Origin: Algicola sp.
GTDB taxonomy: Bacteria; Bacteroidota; Bacteroidia; Flavobacteriales; Flavobacteriaceae
Direction: 5' to 3'
DNA: 46,021 bases
Assembly (NCBI GenBank): GCA_018222835.1
Contig: JAAEZN010000004.1
Coordinates: forward strand, 9,527 to 55,547
The notes below the pieces were generated by a model that was not told where the DNA came from, searched no databases, and saw nothing but the letters and a program-made list of their open reading frames with translations. Each line of letters opens with the position of its first letter. Within the stretch, counting starts at the first letter, position 1. Below are positions 35,441-44,183 of the stretch, in pieces. Position numbers and translations under genes: made by a program.

Positions 35441-36705
35441 TGTTCGACCTTATTATTGTTGGCGGTGGTGCAGCGGGATTTTATGCAGCGATCCAAGTAG
35501 CGGAACTTGCGCCAGATTTAGATATTGCAATTTTTGAAAGAGGCAAAACGGTTCTTTCTAAAGTAAAAGTTTCCGGGGGCGGACGCTGCAATGTGACCCA
35601 TGGTGAATTTGTGCCGAAAGATTTGACGGCGAACTACCCTCGGGGCGAAAAAGAGCTATTAGGACCATTCCATAAATATGCCCCAATGGACGTAATGGCT
35701 TTTTTTGAAGAAAGAGGTGTACCTCTAAAAATTGAAAACGATGGTCGAGTCTTTCCCAAAAGTGATTCCTCCCAAACTATTATTGATTGTTTTGTCGGTG
35801 AGGCGAACCGATCGGGAGTGAAAATTTTAAAAAATAGTTCCGTAAAAGACATAAACAAGATTTCCGAAGGTTGGCAGATAACCACAATGAACAAGCATCA
35901 TCAATGCAAAAAATTATTGCTGGCCACTGGAAGCAACCCAAAAATTTGGAAGCTTCTGGATAATATCGGGCATCACATTGTGCCGCCCGTTCCTTCTCTT
36001 TTTACATTCAATATAAAAGACAAAAGAATTAAGGATATCCAGGGATTGAGTACATATGCTTCGGTCGAGGTTTTGCCAAAAAAAATATTTCATACGGACA
36101 AAAAATCACTTAATCTTAAAAGTAAGGTTGTTGAAAATACTTTTCTTTATGCAGAAGGTCCTGTTTTGATAACTCATTGGGGATTAAGTGGGCCGGCAAT
36201 TCTAAAATTATCTGCTTGGGGAGCCAACATTCTTCACGATTACGATTACTCTTTTAGAATAAAAGTCAATTGGTTGCCAGAGTATAGTACCAAATCCATG
36301 GAGGCCTACCTCAAAGAATTAAAAGGGATCGAGGCAAAAAAAACTGTGATGCGCACCAATGTAACCGAACTGCCCAAACGTTTATGGAAAAGGCTGGTCG
36401 AAGCGGCTACTATTACACCGGAAGAGCGCTGGGGGGACATCACAAGAGGACAATTAGAATTGTTGGCCGGGCAATTGACGGCCTCATCTTTTAAGGTGGA
36501 GGGCAAAAGTACCTTTAAAGAGGAGTTTGTTACCGCTGGCGGGGTGGATTTAAAGGAAATCAACTTTAAGACATTTGAAAGTAAATTGCACCCCAATCTT
36601 TATTTTGCAGGCGAGATCATCAATGTGGATGCCATTACTGGAGGGTTCAATTTCCAAAATGCATGGACCGGGGCCTATATAGCTGCACAAGCCATAGTTT
36701 CTTAA
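35440..36705 (+). CDS. HI0933/BaiN-type FAD-dependent oxidoreductase
   Basis: The 421-residue protein has an N-terminal dinucleotide-binding motif (DLIIVGGGAAGFYAAIQVAE), the family-specific KVKVSGGGRCNVTHG, and the C-terminal FAD-contact block AGEIINVDAITGGFNFQNAW followed by TGAYIAAQAI. This HI0933-like family (YhiN/BaiN) is widespread; some members are flavin-dependent reductases acting on bile-acid-like enones, but the role of most is unknown. It is cytosolic by sequence. The start codon overlaps the stop of the phosphodiesterase gene by one base. It is convergent with glpF, four bases away. Confidence 0.92.
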   Translation: MFDLIIVGGGAAGFYAAIQVAELAPDLDIAIFERGKTVLSKVKVSGGGRCNVTHGEFVPKDLTANYPRGEKELLGPFHKYAPMDVMAFFEERGVPLKIENDGRVFPKSDSSQTIIDCFVGEANRSGVKILKNSSVKDINKISEGWQITTMNKHHQCKKLLLATGSNPKIWKLLDNIGHHIVPPVPSLFTFNIKDKRIKDIQGLSTYASVEVLPKKIFHTDKKSLNLKSKVVENTFLYAEGPVLITHWGLSGPAILKLSAWGANILHDYDYSFRIKVNWLPEYSTKSMEAYLKELKGIEAKKTVMRTNVTELPKRLWKRLVEAATITPEERWGDITRGQLELLAGQLTASSFKVEGKSTFKEEFVTAGGVDLKEINFKTFESKLHPNLYFAGEIINVDAITGGFNFQNAWTGAYIAAQAIVS

Positions 36706-36709
36706 GATA

Positions 36710-37438
36710 TTATTGTAAAAGAATAGCGCTCCAGGCGGCTAGGGCCGCTCCTAAAATAGGTCCTACTACGGGAATCCAACTGTAACCCCAGTTATTGTTG
36801 CTCTTATTTTGTAAGGGCAAAAGTGAATGGACAATGCGTGGGCCTAAATCTCTGGCCGGGTTTATGGCGTAACCCGTTGTACCTCCCAAAGAAAGACCTA
36901 TGCCCCATACAATTAGGGATACTGGAAGGGCCCCTAAAGAGCCAAGACCAATAATGGTATTGTCCGTGGTCAGCATGGCATCGGTAAAGAACAAGACCGA
37001 AAAAACCAGTACAAATGTGCCCAACAATTCAGAAAAAAGATTAACAAAGGTGTTGGGTATTGCAGGAGCAGTGCAGAAAACCCCTCGTTTGGTATCGCCA
37101 TCCTCAGTAGCGGAAAAATGATCTCTGTTGACGAGCCAAATGCAGAATGCGGCAAACATGGCTCCAATAAATTGCGCCAAAATATAAGATGGAACTTCAC
37201 TCCATGGGAATTTCCCGGCGACTGCCAATCCAATACTGACCGCAGGATTAATGTGAGCGCCACTATAGGGTCCGGCCACAACAACGCCAGTAAATACAGC
37301 AAAGGCCCATCCAGTAGTGATCACGATCCAACCAGAGCCATTGCCATAGGTTTTTTGAAGAGAAACATTGGCATTTACACCACATCCGAGCACCATCAAT
37401 AGAAAAGTGCCCACAATCTCAGCTATAAAAGGAGTCAT
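36710..37438 (-). CDS. glpF: Glycerol facilitator (aquaporin family)
   Basis: The 242-residue protein has six membrane segments and both half-helix motifs of the MIP family: SGAHINPAVSIG (NPA at 64-66) and GYAINPARDLGPR (NPA at 193-195). The Asp197 after the second NPA is typical of glycerol facilitators rather than water-only aquaporins. The gene follows glpK by 25 bases on the same strand, forming a glpKF pair for glycerol entry and phosphorylation. It is convergent with the HI0933-type gene, leaving almost no gap. No glpD is in the window. Confidence 0.93.
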   Translation of the reverse strand: MTPFIAEIVGTFLLMVLGCGVNANVSLQKTYGNGSGWIVITTGWAFAVFTGVVVAGPYSGAHINPAVSIGLAVAGKFPWSEVPSYILAQFIGAMFAAFCIWLVNRDHFSATEDGDTKRGVFCTAPAIPNTFVNLFSELLGTFVLVFSVLFFTDAMLTTDNTIIGLGSLGALPVSLIVWGIGLSLGGTTGYAINPARDLGPRIVHSLLPLQNKSNNNWGYSWIPVVGPILGAALAAWSAILLQ

Positions 37439-37463
37439 ATAAATGAAGTATTAGTGTTATAAA

Positions 37464-38960
37464 TTAAGGATGTTCCGTCCAGAATTCGAGTGCTTTTATT
37501 GCACGGTACCATTCTTTAATGCCTTGATCGATTGTCTGTCGCTCATTGGTTGGTTTAAAATGTACATCGGTCTGCCAAATATCCTGAATTTCTTGAGGAT
37601 TTTCCCAGTAACCTACGGCAAGGCCCGCCAAATACGCGGCACCCATAACCGTAGTTTCAACAATCTTTGGTCGAACGGTAACGGTATCCAGAACATTGGC
37701 CTGAAATTGCATCAACATATCATTTACCGTGGCGCCGCCATCTACACGCAGTTCTTTAATGGTTATTCCCGAATCTGCCTCCATAGCTTTAAGAATATCC
37801 ATGGTCTGATAGGCAATAGATTCCAGTGCGGCACGGGCAATATGGGCATCAGTGGTTCCCCGAGTAATGCCGAACAAGGTTCCCTGCGCTTTTTGGTTCC
37901 AATGTGGAGCGCCCAAACCTGCAAAGGCCGGTACAAAAACAACGCCTTCGGCATTTTCTACGGAACTGGCAAGTTTTTCTACTTCTGCAGAGGTTTTAAT
38001 GATGTTGAGACTGTCGCGCAGCCATTGTACCACGGCCCCAGCTATAAAAACACTGCCCTCAAGCGCATAGGTAGTTTTTCCGTTGATTTTCCAAGCTACC
38101 GTGGTCAGTAGGTTATTTTTGGAAACAATAGGTTTGTCTCCAATGTTCATCAACATAAAGCAACCTGTGCCATAAGTATTTTTGACCATACCCTGTTTAG
38201 TGCACATTTGTCCGAACAAAGCGGCTTGTTGATCACCAGCAATGCCTGCCATCGGTATTTTTGTGGCAAAAATGTTGGGACTGGTAGCACCATAGACTTC
38301 GCTGGATTGTTTTATGTCCGGAAGCATGCTTTTGGGAATGTCCATTAGATCCAATAACTCATCGTCCCAGGCCATGGTATTTATATTAAAAAGCATGGTT
38401 CGGGAGGCATTGGTCACATCGGTAATGTGCAGTGCTCCGTCCGACATTTTCCAAATTAACCAAGTGTCAATGGTACCCAAGATCAAGCTACCTTCTTCTG
38501 CTTTTTGCCTTGCGCCTTCAACATTGTCTAAAATCCATTTTACCTTGGTGCCGGAGAAATAGGAATCGATGACCAACCCGGTTTTTTTTCGGATAAGGTC
38601 TGATTTTCCTTCGCTCTTTAGTTTATCGCAATAATCTGCGGTTCTTTTGTCCTGCCAAACAATAGCATTATAAATGGGTTCCCCTGTGTTTTTGTCCCAA
38701 ACAACCACAGTTTCACGCTGATTGGTAATTCCAATGGCGGCCAATTGAGTTGATTTAAGACCTTTTTTACTAACGGCCTCTGCGGCGACCCCAGCTTGAG
38801 TGGACCATATTTCGTTCGGATCGTGTTCTACCCATCCTGGTTTGGGGAATATTTGGGTGAATTCTTTTTGTGCCATGGACACAATGGCTCCTTTCTTGTC
38901 GAAGACCACGGCCCGGGAACTGGTAGTGCCCTGGTCCAATGCAAGGATGTATTGGTTCAT
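37464..38960 (-). CDS. glpK: Glycerol kinase
   Basis: The 498-residue protein is full length for the family. It begins [18 protein letters not shown] (phosphate-binding loop of the FGGY/actin-like fold), contains [14 protein letters not shown], the family motif [17 protein letters not shown], and [19 protein letters not shown] near the end. The enzyme makes glycerol-3-phosphate from glycerol and ATP in the cytosol. The gene heads the glpKF pair. The 59 bases to the divergent DUF1697 gene must contain its promoter, but no exact TAnnTTTG box is seen on the minus strand (TAATTTTA is the nearest). Identity is secure. Confidence 0.97.
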   Translation of the reverse strand: MNQYILALDQGTTSSRAVVFDKKGAIVSMAQKEFTQIFPKPGWVEHDPNEIWSTQAGVAAEAVSKKGLKSTQLAAIGITNQRETVVVWDKNTGEPIYNAIVWQDKRTADYCDKLKSEGKSDLIRKKTGLVIDSYFSGTKVKWILDNVEGARQKAEEGSLILGTIDTWLIWKMSDGALHITDVTNASRTMLFNINTMAWDDELLDLMDIPKSMLPDIKQSSEVYGATSPNIFATKIPMAGIAGDQQAALFGQMCTKQGMVKNTYGTGCFMLMNIGDKPIVSKNNLLTTVAWKINGKTTYALEGSVFIAGAVVQWLRDSLNIIKTSAEVEKLASSVENAEGVVFVPAFAGLGAPHWNQKAQGTLFGITRGTTDAHIARAALESIAYQTMDILKAMEADSGITIKELRVDGGATVNDMLMQFQANVLDTVTVRPKIVETTVMGAAYLAGLAVGYWENPQEIQDIWQTDVHFKPTNERQTIDQGIKEWYRAIKALEFWTEHP

Positions 38961-39019
38961 TTTATTAATTTAATGCGCTTGAATTTACTAAAATTAATTT
39001 GGGTATAGAATCAATCAAC

Positions 39020-39559
39020 ATGGAGAATATATACATAGCTTTACTTCGAGGGATAAACGTTAGTGGACAGAAAAAGATACGAATGGCCGACTTAAGGCAG
39101 GTTTTGGAGAAAAGCGGTCTTCAAAATGTGAAAACCTATATCCAAAGCGGGAATATTGTTTTTGAGAAGGGAACCATCAAAAAGGAAGATTTACGGGAGC
39201 ATATTTTTGATGCCATCCGTCAGAATTTTGGTTTTGATGTGCCTACATTGATAATTCAGAAAGAAGAAATCGAAGAAGTTCTAGATGCCAATCCTTTTTC
39301 TGATAAAGTAAATGTGGATAAATTGTATTATGTCTGGCTCAGAAATTCACCAAAGCAAGAATTGGTAGAAGAATTCAACCAACTTTATTTTGAACGTGAA
39401 CAGTTCCATATTACGGATAAATGTGTGTATTTACTTTGTGAGAGTGGGTATGGCAATGCAAAACTCAACAATAACTATATCGAGGGCAAGCTAAAGGTAG
39501 GGGCCACTACCCGGAATCAGAAAACCATGATAAAACTGCTGGAAATGGTGTCTTCCTAA
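39020..39559 (+). CDS. DUF1697 family protein
   Basis: The protein is 179 residues from the ATG at 39020; an in-frame TTG at 38999 would add seven residues not found in the usual family start. MENIYIALLRGINVSGQKKI followed by MADLRQVLEKSGLQNVKTYI and QSGNIVFE are the DUF1697 hallmarks. The C-terminal GNAKLNNNYIEGKLKVGATT and RNQKTMIKLLEM complete the family pattern. It is a small cytosolic protein conserved in many bacteria; its biochemical role is not known. It is divergent from glpK and overlaps convergent tspO by four bases. Confidence 0.9.
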   Translation: MENIYIALLRGINVSGQKKIRMADLRQVLEKSGLQNVKTYIQSGNIVFEKGTIKKEDLREHIFDAIRQNFGFDVPTLIIQKEEIEEVLDANPFSDKVNVDKLYYVWLRNSPKQELVEEFNQLYFEREQFHITDKCVYLLCESGYGNAKLNNNYIEGKLKVGATTRNQKTMIKLLEMVSS

Positions 39560-40032
39560 GCGTTGAGTTCCCATATTTTATAGTTGAGGGCAGAGGCAAA
39601 AGCGACCCACAACACGTAGGGAACCAGTAAAATTGCGGCAGGTTTGCTAATTACCTTGAACCATTTTATGGTGAGTAGAACCATCGTTAACAAGGCCAAA
39701 ATAACGATCAATCCGCCAAGAGGATTTTTAAGTCCGAAGAAAACAATGCTCCAAAGTGCATTCAATAATAACTGAAATACAAAATGGTACAAGGCCGTTT
39801 TTACCCAGATATGGTGATACCCCTTGGACCAAACAATTCCGGCAGAAACCCCCATCATAATATATAAAGCGGTCCAAACTGGGGCAAAAAGCTCGTTTGG
39901 GGGCGTAAAAGAGGGTTTGTTCAGTGTCAGGTACCAGTCGTTCACGGAACTTTGAGTGGCAATGCTAGATAAAAATCCAATGGCAAGGCATACCAAAATA
40001 CTGATGGTGATGTAAATAACTCTTTTTTTCAT
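39556..40032 (-). CDS. tspO: TspO/MBR-family membrane protein
   Basis: The 158-residue protein has five hydrophobic segments, the standard TspO count. Family motifs are present: WYLTLNKPSFTPPNELFAPVW, then TALYIMMGVSAGIVW, LLLNALWSIVFFGLKNP and the final YVLWVAFASALNYKIWELN. TspO proteins bind porphyrins and other hydrophobic ligands and are tied to stress and tetrapyrrole regulation in bacteria. It overlaps the convergent DUF1697 gene by four bases and is divergent from mvaD with a 93-base gap. No tetrapyrrole gene is adjacent. Confidence 0.94.
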   Translation of the reverse strand: MKKRVIYITISILVCLAIGFLSSIATQSSVNDWYLTLNKPSFTPPNELFAPVWTALYIMMGVSAGIVWSKGYHHIWVKTALYHFVFQLLLNALWSIVFFGLKNPLGGLIVILALLTMVLLTIKWFKVISKPAAILLVPYVLWVAFASALNYKIWELNA

Positions 40033-40099
40033 GGCTGGCGCTACTTCAACTAAATTAAGAATTTATTTGAATCCGATTTACAGTAAGTTTGCCGCTTCT

Positions 40100-40107
40100 T
40101 ATATTTG
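40100..40107 (+). promoter_or_regulatory. Candidate -7 promoter box for mvaD (TATATTTG)
   Basis: TATATTTG matches the Bacteroidota -7 consensus exactly and lies 18 bases upstream of the chosen ATG at 40126. A TTTAC about 18 bases further upstream is a weak -33 candidate. The box covers an alternative in-frame TTG at 40105, which supports the downstream ATG as the true start. Confidence 0.45.
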
Positions 40108-40125
40108 CTGAAACATGTATTCCCA

Positions 40126-41211
40126 ATGACGGAAAAACAATTTTTGCCGGGCAACTATTTAGATCTGCCCAAAAGTGGTAAGGCAACCTGGAAAGCTCCC
40201 AGCAACATTGCTTTGGTAAAATATTGGGGCAAAAAGCCGGTTCAGATTCCTGCCAATCCATCCATTAGTTTTACTCTGGATACTTGTGCTACAACAACAT
40301 CGGTATCCTTTGATAAAAAGGAGGATAATGGTGCTCTATCTTTTGATTTGCTATTTGATGGAAAACCAAAAGAGGACTTTAAGCCCAAGATACACACCTT
40401 TTTTGAGCGGATTAGAGAGTATGTCCCATTTTTGGGCAAGTATCATTTTACGATAGAAACCTCAAATTCCTTCCCCCATAGTAGCGGAATAGCTTCTTCG
40501 GCAAGTGGAATGGCCGCTTTGTCCATGTGTTTAATGGATGTTGAAAAAACTCTGAATCCGAGCATGGCAGAAAATTTGTTCCATGCCAAAGCATCTTATT
40601 TGGCACGATTGGGTTCGGGCAGTGCATGCCGTAGTATAAAAGGGAGCATGGTACAGTGGGGCGCACATGAAAATATCCCAAATAGTTCCGATCTATATGG
40701 AATTGAATATCCGTTCGAAGTAAATTCTGTTTTTAATACTTTTTGCGACACTATTTTATTGGTACATAAAGGGCAGAAACAAGTGAGCAGTACGGTAGGC
40801 CACCAATTGATGCACAATCACCCGTATGCCGATAACCGTTTTCAACAGGCCTTTTCCAATTTGGACAGGCTAAAACCAATATTGGCAAGCGGTGATTTGG
40901 AAGAATTCATCAAGCTAGTGGAAAGTGAGGCTTTGACCTTACATGCTATGATGATGACGAGTATGCCGTATTTTATTTTGATGAAGCCGGATACCTTGGA
41001 AATTATCAATAAAGTTTGGGAATACCGTTCGGAGACCAAGATACCCCTTTGTTTTACATTGGACGCCGGTGCCAATGTACATCTACTCTATCCATTGTCA
41101 GAAAAGGAAAACGTGCGAAAATTTATCAAAGATAACTTGGCCGAACATTGCGAGAACGGGCAATACATTCATGATGGAGTGGGATCTGGTGCCATCAAAA
41201 TAAACAGCTAA
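40126..41211 (+). CDS. mvaD: Diphosphomevalonate decarboxylase
   Basis: The protein is 361 residues from the ATG at 40126. It belongs to the GHMP superfamily and shows the decarboxylase signatures: KATWKAPSNIALVKYWGK (19-36, the family's NIALVKYWGK), HSSGIASSASGMAALSMCL (118-136, ATP-binding loop) and RLGSGSACRSI (161-171). It converts mevalonate-5-diphosphate to isopentenyl diphosphate with ATP, the last step of the mevalonate pathway. A mevalonate-kinase-type gene follows after 142 bases on the same strand, then a prenyltransferase. Together these indicate mevalonate-based isoprenoid synthesis rather than the MEP route. Confidence 0.95.
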   Translation: MTEKQFLPGNYLDLPKSGKATWKAPSNIALVKYWGKKPVQIPANPSISFTLDTCATTTSVSFDKKEDNGALSFDLLFDGKPKEDFKPKIHTFFERIREYVPFLGKYHFTIETSNSFPHSSGIASSASGMAALSMCLMDVEKTLNPSMAENLFHAKASYLARLGSGSACRSIKGSMVQWGAHENIPNSSDLYGIEYPFEVNSVFNTFCDTILLVHKGQKQVSSTVGHQLMHNHPYADNRFQQAFSNLDRLKPILASGDLEEFIKLVESEALTLHAMMMTSMPYFILMKPDTLEIINKVWEYRSETKIPLCFTLDAGANVHLLYPLSEKENVRKFIKDNLAEHCENGQYIHDGVGSGAIKINS

Positions 41212-41285
41212 AAATGAACAGCTAAGCCGATTTTTTACGTTATTTGCCAAGGTTTTTGACCATTGGGAATACTGTTTGCAATGAT

Positions 41286-41334
41286 AAAATTGATTTGTTT
41301 ATCAAATTTTATTAAAAATTAAACAAAATTTGTT
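41286..41334. repeat. Two A+T-rich inverted repeats upstream of the GHMP kinase
   Basis: Between mvaD and the kinase gene are AAAATTGAT / ATCAAATTTT around a TTGTTT loop (41286-41310, one-base bulge) and AACAAA-A-TTTGTT (41322-41334, perfect arms). The first could fold as a weak hairpin. The second has the form of a dimeric regulator site. They precede the start at 41354 and may mark a separate promoter for the kinase gene. Confidence 0.35.
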
Positions 41335-41353
41335 CGTATCTTAGTAGTATTAT

Positions 41354-42292
41354 ATGAAAGGTCCATTATTTTATTCCAAAATATTGTTGTTTGGAGAGTA
41401 CGGCATTATTAAAGACTCCAAAGGATTGTCCATTCCCTATAATTTTTTTAAAGGGGCACTAAAACGGGACAGGAACGATTCTGAAATGGCCCTGAAATCC
41501 AATAACAGTTTAAAAGCCTATGCAGAATACCTTAAAGCACTTGAAGTAAAGGAAGGGGACTTGGTGTCTTTTGATATTGAGGCCTTGGAAAAGGATGTGG
41601 CCGAAGGTATGTATTTTGACAGTTCCATTCCGCAAGGCTATGGAATTGGGAGTAGTGGTGCTTTGGTCGCTGCCATTTATGATCGCTACGCTACGGACAA
41701 GATTACCGTACTGGAAAACCTTACCCGTGAAAAATTACTTCGGTTGAAGGAGATTTTTGGAAAAATGGAATCTTTCTTCCATGGTAAATCTTCCGGATTG
41801 GATCCATTGAACAGTTACCTTAGTTTGCCGATTCTAATTAACTCCAAGGATAATATTGAATCTACCAGTATTCCTTCCCAAAATACCGAGGGTAAAGGAG
41901 CTGTTTTTTTGTTGGATAGTGGCATTACTGGCGAAACGGCCCCAATGGTGCAGTTGTTTATGGAGAACATGAAGCAAGAAGGTTTCCGAAATATGATCAA
42001 AGATCAGTTTATAAAACATACCGATGCTTGTGTGGAAGATTTCTTGAATGGAAATGTAAAATCGTTATTTGGTAACCTTAAACAGCTATCCAATGTTGTT
42101 TTTGACAACTTTAAGCCGATGATTCCATCCAAGTTTCATCAACTTTGGCAAAAAGGTATCGAGACCAACGATTATTACCTTAAGCTTTGCGGCTCTGGTG
42201 GCGGAGGTTACATTTTAGGCTTTACCCAAGACTTGGACAAGGCCAAAAAAGCACTAAAAGGCCATACTTTGGAAGTAGTTTACAACTTCTAA
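41354..42292 (+). CDS. mvk: GHMP kinase, mevalonate kinase type
   Basis: The 312-residue protein opens FYSKILLFGEYGIIKDSKGL, the GHMP N-terminal motif, and has the phosphate-binding loop PQGYGIGSSGALVAAIYD (about 93-110). FFHGKSSGLDPLNSYLS carries the S-G-x-D catalytic segment, and KLCGSGGGGYILGF is the C-terminal GHMP motif. The context, directly after mvaD and before an isoprenoid prenyltransferase, favours mevalonate kinase; phosphomevalonate kinase is the alternative. The gap to the next gene is ten bases, so the kinase and the prenyltransferase are probably co-transcribed. Confidence 0.85.
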   Translation: MKGPLFYSKILLFGEYGIIKDSKGLSIPYNFFKGALKRDRNDSEMALKSNNSLKAYAEYLKALEVKEGDLVSFDIEALEKDVAEGMYFDSSIPQGYGIGSSGALVAAIYDRYATDKITVLENLTREKLLRLKEIFGKMESFFHGKSSGLDPLNSYLSLPILINSKDNIESTSIPSQNTEGKGAVFLLDSGITGETAPMVQLFMENMKQEGFRNMIKDQFIKHTDACVEDFLNGNVKSLFGNLKQLSNVVFDNFKPMIPSKFHQLWQKGIETNDYYLKLCGSGGGGYILGFTQDLDKAKKALKGHTLEVVYNF

Positions 42293-42302
42293 ATACCAAT
42301 CC

Positions 42303-43208
42303 ATGCTTAGTAGAAAAAACAAACTCTTGCTTTTTAAGCTGTTGAGTCTGTTCTCTGTGGTTAGGGGTTACAATATTCTCGTAATCACCTTGGCGCAGTA
42401 TTTGGCATCCATTTATATATTGGCACCCGATATTCCGCTTGGCGAGGTAGTTTTGGATGTAAATCTTTTTCTGATCGTTACCGCCTCTGCTCTTACTATT
42501 GCCAGTGGTTACATCATCAATAATTTTTACGATGCCGAAAAAGATTTGATCAACAAGCCCACAAAAAGTATGTTGGATCGTTTGGTGAGCCAACGGTTTA
42601 AGTTGACCACTTATTTTATCCTTAACTTTTTAACGGTTTTTGCAGCGAGCTATATCTCGTTCAAGGCAGTTCTGTTTTTCTCTGCCTATATTTTTGGTAT
42701 TTGGATCTACTCGCACAAACTTAAACGTATTCCGTTTATTGGAAATTTGGTGTCGTCCACTTTGGCGATTGCACCATTTTTTGTGGTTTTTGTGTATTAT
42801 CAGAATTTCCAGACCGTAATTTTTGTGCACGCCATTTTTCTGTTCCTTTTGATTTTGGCCCGGGAAATGATCAAGGATTTGGAGAACATGGCAGGCGACA
42901 TGGCCCAGAATTATAAGACCATTCCTATTATTTATGGCCCCAAAGTATCCAAAATTATTATTTCATTGTTGATCGTATTTACCTTGGTACCGGCTCTTAT
43001 GCTTATTAAAACTTTCGATGTTGGGTATATGCATCTTTACTTTTCAGCTTGCATTGTGTTGCTTGTGCTGTTCTTGGTCTTATTATGGAGATCCAATGCC
43101 AAAAAACATTATGTTTGGCTGCACAACATCATCAAGTTTATTATTGTGGCGGGCGTTTTCAGTATCCTTTTGATCGATGTGGACGTGGTACTGAACCGAA
43201 TATTGTAA
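42303..43208 (+). CDS. UbiA-family prenyltransferase (geranylgeranylglycerol-phosphate type)
   Basis: The 301-residue protein has about eight to nine membrane helices and both Asp-rich motifs of the UbiA family: IINNFYDAEKD (Asp77, Asp81; N-x-x-D-x-x-x-D) and REMIKDLENMAGDMAQNYKT near residues 187-206. The second motif and the following TIPIIYG resemble the archaeal-type digeranylgeranylglyceryl phosphate synthase branch, a group often seen in Bacteroidota. It attaches a polyprenyl chain from its diphosphate to an acceptor at the membrane. The acceptor in this organism is unknown; quinone or carotenoid-side chemistry are alternatives. It follows the GHMP kinase by ten bases, tying it to isoprenoid supply. 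Confidence 0.85.
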   Translation: MLSRKNKLLLFKLLSLFSVVRGYNILVITLAQYLASIYILAPDIPLGEVVLDVNLFLIVTASALTIASGYIINNFYDAEKDLINKPTKSMLDRLVSQRFKLTTYFILNFLTVFAASYISFKAVLFFSAYIFGIWIYSHKLKRIPFIGNLVSSTLAIAPFFVVFVYYQNFQTVIFVHAIFLFLLILAREMIKDLENMAGDMAQNYKTIPIIYGPKVSKIIISLLIVFTLVPALMLIKTFDVGYMHLYFSACIVLLVLFLVLLWRSNAKKHYVWLHNIIKFIIVAGVFSILLIDVDVVLNRIL

Positions 43209-43245
43209 TTCTTTGTTCTTTAGGTTTTTTGGAATTTAAAAAGAG

Positions 43246-43253
43246 TACATTTG
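43246..43253 (+). promoter_or_regulatory. Candidate -7 promoter box for the pseudouridine synthase gene (TACATTTG)
   Basis: TACATTTG is an exact TAnnTTTG match, 15 bases upstream of the ATG at 43269. An upstream TTG lies 14 bases away, shorter than the usual spacing, so the -33 element is uncertain. Its position argues for the ATG at 43269 rather than the in-frame TTG at 43251. Confidence 0.45.
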
Positions 43254-43268
43254 CAAAAAATTCGACTG

Positions 43269-44108
43269 ATGGCGAAATCAGACAATAGAGGAAGAAGACC
43301 TTCTAAAAACTTCAAGGGAGGAGACAGCAAAAAGCCATTTGCCAAGAGTTACGCTTCAAAACCAAGACAGAGTGACCCGAAGAAAAAATCCAACCCCGAT
43401 GAAATTCGGTTGAACCGCTATATTGCCAACGCAGGTATTTGCTCCCGAAGGGAGGCCGACACCTATATTGCAGCGGGCAATGTTACGGTGAACGGTAAAC
43501 CGGTAACGGAAATGGGGTATAAGGTAAAACGCTCTGATGATGTGCGTTTTGATGGGAAGAGACTCAACCTGGAAAAGAAAGAGTACATTCTTCTGAACAA
43601 GCCTAAGAATTTTATCACTACCACAAGTGATGAAAAAGGGCGTCGTACTGTAATGGAGCTGATTTCGAGTGCATCGAACAACCGTTTGTTGCCCGTAGGT
43701 CGTTTGGATAGGAACACTACAGGATTGTTGCTTTTTACCAACGATGGCGATCTTACCAAAAAACTGACCCATCCCAAGCATAATGTACGGAAGATATACC
43801 ATGTGCATTTGGATAATAGCCTAGATTTATCGGATCTGCATAAAATCGAGGCAGGACTGGAACTGGAAGATGGCCCTATTACTGTTGATAGTATCAGTTA
43901 CATCCAAGGTGCGCCAAAACGCGAGGTAGGTGTGGAAATCCATAGTGGCCGCAACCGTATTGTGCGGCGTATTTTTGAACATTTGGGCTACAACGTAACC
44001 AAGTTGGATCGTGTTATTTTCGCTGGGTTGACCAAAAAAGATTTGCCGCGAGGCCATTGGAGGTACTTAACGGAGCAGGAAATCATTAATTTGAAGAATA
44101 TAAAGTAA
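43269..44108 (+). CDS. rluB: RluB-type 23S rRNA pseudouridine synthase
   Basis: The protein is 279 residues from the ATG at 43269. The first ~45 residues are a basic, low-complexity tail (many Lys, Arg, Ser, Gly), as common in flavobacterial members. Residues ~45-90 form an S4 RNA-binding domain (IRLNRYIANAGICSRREADT). The catalytic domain follows with LPVGRLDRNTTGLLLFTNDG, in which Asp147 is the expected catalytic Asp, and the end motif EVHSG-like VEIHSGRNRIVRRIFEHLGY. The RsuA/RluB/RluE/RluF family modifies single uridines in ribosomal RNA. RluB is the likeliest member, but RluF cannot be excluded. It follows the isoprenoid genes without sharing their function. Confidence 0.88.
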   Translation: MAKSDNRGRRPSKNFKGGDSKKPFAKSYASKPRQSDPKKKSNPDEIRLNRYIANAGICSRREADTYIAAGNVTVNGKPVTEMGYKVKRSDDVRFDGKRLNLEKKEYILLNKPKNFITTTSDEKGRRTVMELISSASNNRLLPVGRLDRNTTGLLLFTNDGDLTKKLTHPKHNVRKIYHVHLDNSLDLSDLHKIEAGLELEDGPITVDSISYIQGAPKREVGVEIHSGRNRIVRRIFEHLGYNVTKLDRVIFAGLTKKDLPRGHWRYLTEQEIINLKNIK

Positions 44109-44140
44109 TCCTTTTCGGTAATTATGGGAGAGGTAGAGTG

Positions 44141-44183
44141 TTACAATAAAAACAAACTCTCTGTAACCCAAAAGTTATTGTAA
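44141..44183 (+). terminator. Possible A+T-rich hairpin terminator after the pseudouridine synthase gene
   Basis: TTACAATAA (44141-44149) and its complement TTATTGTAA (44175-44183) are separated by 25 bases and followed by TTTTTT. The stem is A+T rich and the loop long, so it would be weak. The right arm overlaps the last codons of the convergent lipoprotein gene. Confidence 0.3.

Noticed and set aside
37470-38111. 213-codon open frame antisense to glpK
   Set aside because: It lies entirely within the complement of glycerol kinase, whose motifs are intact. No known domain is seen in the antisense product.
41203-41225. Direct repeat AACAGCTAA at the mvaD stop (41203-41211 and 41217-41225)
   Set aside because: Two nine-base copies six bases apart are likely a local duplication. 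No mobile element boundary or further copy is seen.
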